A DNA stretch of 64,000 nucleotides from AC-32 sp963754265 (GTDB taxonomy: Bacteria > Actinomycetota > Thermoleophilia > Gaiellales > Gaiellaceae), in NCBI GenBank assembly GCA_963754265.1, contig CAVWFB010000009.1, forward strand, positions 1 through 64,000, in the 5' to 3' direction. Numbering within the stretch: position 1 is the first letter of the stretch; every line of letters starts with the position of its first letter. The translations under genes and the position numbers were made by a program. Shown in pieces: positions 16,970 through 22,906 of this stretch. The notes beneath the pieces were generated by a model, which saw only the letters and a list, made by a program, of their open reading frames with translations, made no database searches and had not been told where the DNA came from.

Positions 16970-17947
16970 TCAGGCATAGACGTTCTTGAGGGCGTCCTCT
17001 GGCTTCGGATCGGTTCCGGCTTTGGCGAACTCGACCGAGGCCTCCACGAGCTCGTGCGCCTCCCGGTCGAGCTCCTCGAAGTCCGCCTCGGAGATCTCGA
17101 GCCGCTCGCGGAGCTTGTCGATCGGGTCTTGCGTCTCGCGCGTCTCCTGGAGCTCCTCCTTGTCGCGGTAGACCTGCGGGTCGCCGATGTAGTGGCCGAC
17201 GAGCCGGTAGGTGTTCGCGAGCAGGAAGACCGGGCCCTTGCCGTCGCGCGCGTGCTTGAGCGCCCGGGCCGCGGCCTTGTGCACGGCCTCGACGTCCTGG
17301 CCGTCGACGGTGATCGAGTGCATCCCGAACGCGACCGCGCGCTTGCTCAGGTCCTCGATCGGAAGCTCCTGGCTCGCGGGCGTCGACTCGGCCCAGTGGT
17401 TGTTCTCGCAGACGAAGACGGCGGGCACCTGCCAGAGCTGCGCGAGGTTGAGCGCCTCGTGGAAGGTGCCGATGTTCGTCGCCCCGTCGCCGAAGAACGC
17501 GACCGCCACGCGCGGCTCCTTGCGCATCTTGAACGCGAGCGCCGCGCCCGTGATCGCCGGCAGCCCGCCCCCGACGACCGCGTTCGCGCCCAGGTTCCCG
17601 CGTTCGACGTCGTAGAGGTGCATCGAGCCGCCGTAGCCGTGCGAGCAGCCCTCGATCTTCCCGTAGAGCTCAGCCATGACCGCGTTCGGATGAGTCCCGC
17701 GCGCGAGCGTATGGCCGTGCGCGCGATGGGTCGAGGCGAAGACGTCGCCGTCGTCCATTGCCTGGCAGACGCCGACCGCGACGGCCTCCTGGCCGATCGC
17801 CACGTGGAGGAAGCCGGGCAGCTCGCCCGCCCGGAACCGCTCCTCGACCTTCTCCTCGAAGCGCCTGATCAGCAGCATCTCGCGCAGGAAGTCGCGCAGG
17901 CGATCCTCGGAGAGGGTGCCTTTCGTTTTCCGCTCCACCTTGGCCAT
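16970..17947 (-). CDS. pdhA: 2-oxoacid (pyruvate/acetoin-type) dehydrogenase E1 alpha subunit
   Basis: 325 aa from ATG 17947. The thiamine-diphosphate motif runs from GDG in 'AFFGDGATNIGTFHEALNLA' to NN in 'VFVCENNHWAES'. The substrate channel histidines sit in 'STHRAHGHTLARG'. The sequence 'HGYGGSMHLYDVERGNLGAN' resembles acetoin/pyruvate E1 alpha proteins of the AcoA branch, so the preferred oxoacid is uncertain. First gene of the operon. TAAACT ends 7 nt before the ATG, implying a leaderless transcript; the divergent gene begins at 17960. Confidence 0.93.
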   Translation of the reverse strand: MAKVERKTKGTLSEDRLRDFLREMLLIRRFEEKVEERFRAGELPGFLHVAIGQEAVAVGVCQAMDDGDVFASTHRAHGHTLARGTHPNAVMAELYGKIEGCSHGYGGSMHLYDVERGNLGANAVVGGGLPAITGAALAFKMRKEPRVAVAFFGDGATNIGTFHEALNLAQLWQVPAVFVCENNHWAESTPASQELPIEDLSKRAVAFGMHSITVDGQDVEAVHKAAARALKHARDGKGPVFLLANTYRLVGHYIGDPQVYRDKEELQETRETQDPIDKLRERLEISEADFEELDREAHELVEASVEFAKAGTDPKPEDALKNVYA

Positions 17948-17959
17948 TCGCCTGAGTTT

Positions 17960-18676
17960 ATGCTCAGCCCCGTGGGAGTCGTCGACCAGTGGCGAGCGAT
18001 CCGGCAGGGGTTGCCGGATCGCGACGCGGACCTGCGGATCGCCAACCAGTGGCGGGCGATCGAGCAGGGCTTGCCTGCGGGCTGGGGCGAGGCGCGACTG
18101 CGGCTGAACGTGGCCGACAACGCCGAAGCTGCACGTGCGGCAGCGCTCCTCGGGCCCGTGAACGCGACGCGGCGGGGAACGGTGATCTGGATCCACGTCT
18201 CGCGAGTCGGAGGCGGCGCCGTGCCCGACCTCGTGGTTCGGCTGTTCGCCCGCCTCGACCGGGAGGGGATCGAGGGGAAGCTCGAGCTTGCTGAGGTGTC
18301 TCGAGGACCGCAGCCCGTCGTGCAGCGCAAACTGCCGACCCTCGTCGAGCAGGGGGAGAAGATGGGCGCCGAACTGCCCGACGATTGGAGCGACCTCTGG
18401 CTCGAGATCGAGCTGACCTCGAGCGACCACCTGGAGCGCGGCGCCCTGCTCCTCGCGCCCGTGAACCCCGCGCGGGCGGGCAAGCGGCTCGCGTACCGCT
18501 TCCGCGTCGCGAGGCGATTCGGCTACGGCGCCTCGCCGGAGATGTTCCGCCGCTGCCTGGAGCGGCTCGACGGCGAGGGGATCAAGGGCACGCTCCGAAT
18601 CCTCCGCGCCCTCTCCGACACGAAGCCCGTCTCTACGCAGGGCCCGGTCTGGTACGTGGGCGGACGTTCGGTCTGA
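17960..18676 (+). CDS. Internally duplicated protein of unknown function
   Basis: 238 aa from ATG 17960; a GTG 12 nt downstream is equally possible. A short N-terminal repeat ('DQWRAIRQGLP...NQWRAIEQGLP') precedes two copies of one domain. Copy one has 'LRLNV...LLGPVNATRRG...LFARLDREGIEGKLEL' and copy two has 'LWLEI...LLAPVNPARAG...CLERLDGEGIKGTLRI'. The duplicated unit is about 95 residues, starts with a beta strand and ends in an R-L-D-x-E-G-I helix. No known family comes to mind. The stop is 2 bp before the next gene's start, suggesting a joint operon. Divergent from E1 alpha. Confidence 0.7.
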   Translation: MLSPVGVVDQWRAIRQGLPDRDADLRIANQWRAIEQGLPAGWGEARLRLNVADNAEAARAAALLGPVNATRRGTVIWIHVSRVGGGAVPDLVVRLFARLDREGIEGKLELAEVSRGPQPVVQRKLPTLVEQGEKMGAELPDDWSDLWLEIELTSSDHLERGALLLAPVNPARAGKRLAYRFRVARRFGYGASPEMFRRCLERLDGEGIKGTLRILRALSDTKPVSTQGPVWYVGGRSV

Positions 18677-18678
18677 CC

Positions 18679-18957
18679 GTGGCCGAGCCGGTCGCCTGGT
18701 TCCTGATCGAGAAGCAGTGGACGGTGGTCGGATCCGACGGCGAGGAGCTCGGCAAGGTCGAGGAGGTCCTCGCCGATACGAGTCACGACATCTTCAGTGG
18801 GCTGACCGTCGGCACGGGCCTGCTGCACCGGCCTCGCTACGTGCCCGCCGAGCTGGTGTCCGAGATCGTCGAGGGCCGCATCACGCTGTCGATCGGCAAG
18901 GACGAGTTCGAGCAGCTCGAGGAGTACGTGGAGCCGCCCTCGTCGGAAGAGGGCTAA
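18679..18957 (+). CDS. PRC-barrel-like small protein
   Basis: 92 aa from GTG 18679. 'WTVVGSDGEELGKVEEVLAD' and 'FSGLTVGTG...RYVPAELVSEIVEGRITLSI' show the V-x-x-x-D-G-x-x-x-G-x-V start and the Y-V-P-x-x-x-V middle of PRC-barrel/DUF2171-type domains. These bind partners or small ligands. The gene is translationally coupled to the duplicated protein upstream. A paralogue of the same design is encoded at 40611-40946. The 3' end overlaps the convergent argR by 4 bp. Confidence 0.72.
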   Translation: MAEPVAWFLIEKQWTVVGSDGEELGKVEEVLADTSHDIFSGLTVGTGLLHRPRYVPAELVSEIVEGRITLSIGKDEFEQLEEYVEPPSSEEG

Positions 18958-19430
18958 CCCTCGATCGCCGCCATCAGCTCGCGCGCGACCGCCCGGGCCT
19001 CGCGCAGGCCGTTCGTGATCACGAGGCACGTGTCGTCGCCGGCGAGGGTGCCGACGATCTTCGGATGCTCCAGGCGGTCGAGGGCGCGGGCTATTGCCGG
19101 CGCCGAGCCGAGCTCGGACTGGACGACGACGATGTTCTGTGCCGCGGTCGCGCGGACGCCGAACTGACGGAGCACGCCCACGAGGGCGTCGCGTGGATCG
19201 CGCCGCGGAGCGCCCGGCAGGACGTAGCGGGGGCGGCCGAGCGCGTCGCTCGTCTTCTCGAGGCGCAGTTCCCGGATGTCGCGCGAGATGGTGGCCTGCG
19301 TGACGTGGCAGCCCGCCTTTGCCAGCGCCTCCGCCAGCTCGTGCTGGCTGCCGACGCGGCGACGCGAGACGACGCTTGCGATCAGCCGCTGCCGCTCGGC
19401 CTTGGCGAGCGGGCGCGCCTCAGGGTCCAC
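18954..19430 (-). CDS. argR: Arginine repressor ArgR
   Basis: 158 aa from GTG 19430. N-terminal winged helix (residues about 12-75) with the DNA-contacting 'QATISRDIRELRLEK'. The C-terminal oligomerisation/arginine-binding domain has 'GTLAGDDTCLVIT', the characteristic G-T-I/L-A-G-D-D-T. In the presence of arginine it represses arginine biosynthesis genes, none of which lie in this window. TACTGT (19437-19442) ends 6 nt before the GTG, so the message is probably leaderless. Confidence 0.95.
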   Translation of the reverse strand: MDPEARPLAKAERQRLIASVVSRRRVGSQHELAEALAKAGCHVTQATISRDIRELRLEKTSDALGRPRYVLPGAPRRDPRDALVGVLRQFGVRATAAQNIVVVQSELGSAPAIARALDRLEHPKIVGTLAGDDTCLVITNGLREARAVARELMAAIEG

Positions 19431-19485
19431 ACGGTTACAGTAGCCCCTAGGTTTGGCTGACTCAGCATCAGGCAACGAACCGGGG

Positions 19486-19617
19486 ATGCTGCGCAAGCTT
19501 CTCTGGACAGGTCTCCTCGCGGGCCTTACGGCCGCTGCGACGTTTGCTGCACGCCGGACCGCCGCACAGCTCTGGCGCACCGCGACGGGTGAGGCGCCGC
19601 CGGTGAAGAAGAAATGA
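19486..19617 (+). CDS. Small membrane protein (43 aa), first gene of the YihY operon
   Basis: ATG 19486 with a GGGG stretch upstream; reads MLRKLLWTGLLAGLTAAATF... and ends PPVKKK. One transmembrane segment (about residues 5-25) followed by a basic tail, as in small DUF4235-like actinobacterial proteins. Its TGA overlaps the next ATG (ATGA), and every following gene up to YihY also overlaps its neighbour, so the five genes form one operon. Confidence 0.65.
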   Translation: MLRKLLWTGLLAGLTAAATFAARRTAAQLWRTATGEAPPVKKK

Positions 19618-19964
19618 CAAAGGCCGATCACGCAGTGGAGAAGAGCGCCGACAGCCTGGACCATCTGGCCGGCAAGGCCGCAGATCGCCACGACGGTGTC
19701 GGCCAGTGGCTGGCCAAGGAACTGAAGAACGACGCTGCGTTCCTGCGCAAGCTGAAACCGAGCCTGATCAAGGCACGTGCACAGAGCAAGAAAGGGAAGG
19801 ACGCGCCCAGCGCTCCGTCGGGCCCGCAGCTTGCGGGGAGCAGCCCGAAGAAAAAGCGCCGGAACCGGAAGGCGCCCCCGCCCGTCGTCATCGTCGGCGC
19901 GGCACTCGTTGCCGGTGTCGTCGTGGCCAAGGTGATCTCGTGGAGAGCTAATGCAAGAGACTGA
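19614..19964 (+). CDS. Basic protein with a C-terminal transmembrane helix
   Basis: 116 aa. The N-terminal half is amphipathic helix (MTKADHAVEKSADSLDHLAG). A Lys/Arg-rich middle ('SPKKKRRNRKAPPP') precedes a C-terminal membrane helix ('VVIVGAALVAGVVVAKVI', about residues 92-110). It is likely tail anchored with the basic region at the inner membrane face. Function unknown. It overlaps its upstream neighbour by 4 nt and the holin-like gene by 14 nt. Confidence 0.65.
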   Translation: MTKADHAVEKSADSLDHLAGKAADRHDGVGQWLAKELKNDAAFLRKLKPSLIKARAQSKKGKDAPSAPSGPQLAGSSPKKKRRNRKAPPPVVIVGAALVAGVVVAKVISWRANARD

Positions 19965-20376
19965 GCACGAATCGCTGGGCGCCAACGAGCGCGAGGCCCA
20001 CGGCCTCGCCGGCGCGGCCAAGCAGCTCGCCGAGCGCGCCAGCACCCTGATCCGTCTCGAGCTCGAGCTCGCGGGCCTGGAGCTCAAGCGCAAGGCGGGC
20101 CTTCTCGGGACCGGGATCGGCCTCGCTGTGGGCGCCGCGGTACTCGTGTTCTACGGGATCGGGTTCGGGCTCGCGGCGATCGCAGCCGGAATCGCCACCG
20201 CGACCTCGGTCTGGCTCGCGCTCCTCATCGTCTTCATCGGGCTCCTGCTTGTCGCCGGCGTGCTCGGCTTCTTCGCCCAGCGCGCGATCAAGAAGTCGAC
20301 GCCACCTGTGCCTGAGCAGGCGATCCAGGAGGCCAAGCTGACGACGGAGGTGCTGAAGCACAATGGCCACGGATAA
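19951..20376 (+). CDS. Phage-holin-superfamily (Actinobacterial holin 3 type) membrane protein
   Basis: 141 aa. A charged amphipathic helix (residues 15-50, 'AKQLAERASTLIRLELELAG') is followed by two transmembrane helices (about 53-77 and 80-105) and a short tail. This is the layout of the chromosomal PF07332 family, which is named after holins but is usually not part of prophages. In this family the gene is typically found next to DUF3618 and YihY genes, as it is here. A role in membrane organisation or stress is inferred from context only. Confidence 0.8.
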   Translation: MQETEHESLGANEREAHGLAGAAKQLAERASTLIRLELELAGLELKRKAGLLGTGIGLAVGAAVLVFYGIGFGLAAIAAGIATATSVWLALLIVFIGLLLVAGVLGFFAQRAIKKSTPPVPEQAIQEAKLTTEVLKHNGHG

Positions 20377-20635
20377 CGGCCGCACGGCCGAGCAGGTACG
20401 CCTCGACATCGAGGCGGAACGCGAGGGGCTTGCGGCCGCGCTCGAGGATGTGCGCGCCGGCATGGACGTGAACGCGAGGCTGAAGGGCAAGATGCCTGCG
20501 GCCGCGGCCGGGGCCCTCGCGCTCGGCTTCGTCGCCGCCGGCGGGATCCAGGCGACCGTGCGCCTGCTGAAGGGCCCCAGCCAGGAGGACAGGACGAAAC
20601 GCTTCGGCCCGTTCTCCTTTGGCGACCGCGACTAG
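20363..20635 (+). CDS. DUF3618 family protein
   Basis: 90 aa. The N-terminal helix 'RTAEQVRLDIEAEREGLAAA' matches the conserved R-x-x-x-x-I-x-x-x-R-x-x-L pattern of DUF3618. A membrane segment follows (about residues 48-64, 'AAAAGALALGFVAAGG'). Function of the family is unknown. It overlaps the holin-like gene by 14 nt and YihY by 17 nt. Confidence 0.78.
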   Translation: MATDNGRTAEQVRLDIEAEREGLAAALEDVRAGMDVNARLKGKMPAAAAGALALGFVAAGGIQATVRLLKGPSQEDRTKRFGPFSFGDRD

Positions 20636-21554
20636 CGGGCGCGCACCCGGAAGTCCGCTCCGACTCTCGTGGCGCGAGTGGCGGACGGCTTTCGTGCGCG
20701 CCGGCAAGCAGTTCATCGCCGACGACTGCATGGGCCTTGCGCAGCAGGTCGCCTTCAGCTCGTTGCTCGCGTTCCTGCCGACGGTCGTGCTGCTGATCGG
20801 CCTGCTCGGGCTCTTCGGCACCGGGGCCTTCAACGAGGTCGAGCGCTTCGTCGGGAGCGTCGCCCCGACCGGAGTCACGGACGTGATCGACCTGGCCAAG
20901 AAGGACGCAGCCGACAACAAGGAGGGCTCGGCGATCGCCTTCGCCGTCGGCACGATCGTCGCGATCTGGGCCGCGAGCGGCGCGATGGGCGCGGTGATCA
21001 AGGCCGTGAACCGCGCCTACGACCGCATCGAGACACGGCCGTTCTGGAAGCTGCGCCTGATCGCGATCGTGCTCGTCTTCGCGACCGGGCTCACCACGGC
21101 CGGGATGTTCCTCCTGATCGTCTTCGGCGGCAGCCTCGGTGACGCGGTCGTCGCGCGAACGGGCCTGGGCGACACTTTCAAGCTGATCTGGAGCATCGCC
21201 CGCTGGCCGATCGCGTTCGTCGCCGTGCTGCTCTTCTTCGCCTTCGTCTACCACCTGGCGCCGAACATCGAGCAGCGAGGCTGGCGCTGGCGCTCACCGG
21301 GTTCGCTGGTCGGCGCGCTGATGTGGCTCGTGCTCTCGGGGCTGTTCGCGCTCTACACGAGCTACTCGGGCTCCTACGCGCGGACGTATGGGTCCATCGC
21401 CGGCGCGATCGTGCTGCTCCTCTGGCTCAACTACAGCTCCTGGGCGATCCTCTTCGGCGCGGAGCTGAACGCCGAGCTCGACCGCCAGGCCAACATCAAC
21501 GCGGCCGGAGGCCCGAGGGCGGGGCTCGTCAGGCCGGCGCGGCGGGGCGCCTAG
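20619..21554 (+). CDS. YihY/virulence factor BrkB family membrane protein
   Basis: 311 aa from TTG 20619. Six hydrophobic segments. The family hallmarks are 'QVAFSSLLAFLPTVVLLIGL' near the N-terminus and 'YSGSYARTYGSIAGAIVLLL' plus 'NYSSWAILFGAELNAEL' near the C-terminus. Often annotated ribonuclease BN in error; members are integral membrane proteins of uncertain role (export or envelope stress). Last gene of the operon. Its stop overlaps the convergent cupredoxin gene by 4 nt. Confidence 0.9.
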   Translation: MATATSGRAPGSPLRLSWREWRTAFVRAGKQFIADDCMGLAQQVAFSSLLAFLPTVVLLIGLLGLFGTGAFNEVERFVGSVAPTGVTDVIDLAKKDAADNKEGSAIAFAVGTIVAIWAASGAMGAVIKAVNRAYDRIETRPFWKLRLIAIVLVFATGLTTAGMFLLIVFGGSLGDAVVARTGLGDTFKLIWSIARWPIAFVAVLLFFAFVYHLAPNIEQRGWRWRSPGSLVGALMWLVLSGLFALYTSYSGSYARTYGSIAGAIVLLLWLNYSSWAILFGAELNAELDRQANINAAGGPRAGLVRPARRGA

Positions 21555-22228
21555 CTGACCTTGAAGGTCCTGAGCAGCTTCTTGGTCGCGTCCGAGCGGA
21601 CCGTGTAGGTCTTCCCGGCCCGTAGAACCACCGTCCACGTAACCGTGCCGCGGAACTTGACGCCGGTCTTCTTGTTGGCGCCCGCCCCGATCAGGTGGAA
21701 GTTGTCCGCCTTGGTCATGTCCTTGACGGCCAGCCTGTACCTGCCGGCGGCGAGCTTCTTCACGGCCGCTCCGGAGGCCGTCTTGAGGGAGATCGTCTTC
21801 CCCGGCCCGACCTTGCCCGAAAGGCTCTTCGGCTTCGGCTTCGGCACCGGCGGAGGCGGCAGCGATGCCGTCCCGACCGCGAACGACCCCTTCATCTGCC
21901 CCGGATGGGCGTCGCAGTGGTAGTTGTAGATGCCGTCGGTGAACGTGACCGTCCAGGTCGTGTTCCCGACCCCGGCCACGTCGGTCGCCATCTGGACGCC
22001 GGGGCCGAAGAGGTCGAAATTGTGCTCGGCGGAGAGGTCCTGCACGTTGATCGTGTAGGTGCCGGGGTCGATGTGCGTGACCTTGACGCCGTTGCCGTCG
22101 TTGATCGAGATCGAGAATCCGGGCCCGACCTTGGCGTTCAGGACGGGATCGGCCGCATGCCCGGAGCCCGGGAGCACCACGGCGGCCAGTACCAGCGGAA
22201 ACAACAGCAATGGTCGGAGCTTGCGCAC
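21551..22228 (-). CDS. Secreted two-domain cupredoxin (second domain without copper ligands)
   Basis: 225 aa from GTG 22228 (signal peptide LRPLLLFPLVLAAVVLPGSG, cleavage after AHA-like 'GHAA'). Domain 1 (about residues 25-120) has a type-1 copper site: His in 'AEHNFDLFGPGV' and Cys, His and Met in 'YHCDAHPGQMKGSF'. A Pro/Lys linker leads to domain 2 (about 140-225), which keeps the fold pattern ('ADNFHLIGAGANKKTG', 'KTYTVRSDATKKL') but has lost Cys/His/Met. Likely a periplasmic or surface electron-transfer or copper-binding protein. Convergent with yihY. Confidence 0.85.
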   Translation of the reverse strand: MRKLRPLLLFPLVLAAVVLPGSGHAADPVLNAKVGPGFSISINDGNGVKVTHIDPGTYTINVQDLSAEHNFDLFGPGVQMATDVAGVGNTTWTVTFTDGIYNYHCDAHPGQMKGSFAVGTASLPPPPVPKPKPKSLSGKVGPGKTISLKTASGAAVKKLAAGRYRLAVKDMTKADNFHLIGAGANKKTGVKFRGTVTWTVVLRAGKTYTVRSDATKKLLRTFKVS

Positions 22229-22329
22229 GGTCAGACCCTCCTCGACGAACAGCGGCTTCACGGTACCGCATACGGGAGGAAGGGACTATTCGGTTTTCCC
22301 GGGTACCGCCAGAGGCTTAGACTCACCCC

Positions 22330-22743
22330 ATGCTGCATCGAAACGAGAAGGTCGAGCTGATCAAGCGCGTTCCGCTCTTCTCCAACTGTTCCAAGCACGA
22401 GCTCGAGGAGATCGCGCACATCGCGGACGAGATCGACCTGGGCGAGGGCAAGGAGATGACGCGGGAAGGCCACCGCGGCCGTGAGTTCTTCGTGCTACTG
22501 GAGGGCGACGCCGACGTGTCCAAGGACGGGCAGAGCATCAACAAGCTCGGCGCCGGTGACTTCTTCGGCGAGATCGCGCTCGTCTCGGACTCGCCCCGCA
22601 CGGCAACCGTGAAGGCGACCTCGCCCGTGCGCGCGCTCGTGATCACCGACCGGTCGTTCAGGCGCTTGATGGACGACTCGCCGGACATCCAGCGCAAGGT
22701 GCTGGTCGCGCTGGCCGAGCGCCTCGCGCCCGCGGCGATCTAG
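22330..22743 (+). CDS. Stand-alone cyclic-nucleotide-binding domain protein
   Basis: 137 aa, consisting of one cNMP-binding fold: 'VPLFSNCSKHELEEIAHIAD', 'GREFFVLLEGDADVSKDGQ', phosphate cassette 'FFGEIALVSDSPRTATVKA'. There is no HTH domain, so it cannot act like CRP by itself; it may bind cAMP and a partner. TAGACT (22318-22323) ends 6 nt before the ATG, indicating leaderless transcription. The gene ends exactly where the long palindrome begins. Confidence 0.85.
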   Translation: MLHRNEKVELIKRVPLFSNCSKHELEEIAHIADEIDLGEGKEMTREGHRGREFFVLLEGDADVSKDGQSINKLGAGDFFGEIALVSDSPRTATVKATSPVRALVITDRSFRRLMDDSPDIQRKVLVALAERLAPAAI

Positions 22744-22906
22744 GAGCTCACGCCAGGCTGATGCTTCGTCGCCGGGGCGTGATGGGTGGTGCGTGGCAAG
22801 GACGCAGGGAGTGCGCGTAGCCGGAGGCTACGGGCGCGACTGAGGACGCTGTCCACGCGGCACACAGCGCGGCCCGGCGGCACAAGGCCTCAGCCTGGCG
22901 TGAGCT
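22744..22906. repeat. 163-nt near-perfect palindrome between convergent stop codons
   Basis: The outer arms GAGCTCACGCCAGGCTGA (22744-22761) and its exact complement (22888-22905) are joined by largely complementary sequence to an apex GTAGCCGGAGGCTAC. It fills the whole gap between the cNMP gene stop (22743) and the pheT stop (22907), so both messages would end in one long hairpin. It could be a miniature inverted-repeat element or a structured bidirectional terminator. No second copy was seen in the window. Confidence 0.75.

Noticed and set aside
19951..20376. Holin-like gene as evidence of a prophage
   Set aside because: The PF07332-type family is commonly chromosomal next to DUF3618 and YihY; no lysin or structural phage genes are near.
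20847..21142. Possible coding frames antisense and alternate to YihY
   Set aside because: They lack any conserved motif, while the YihY frame is full length and normal.
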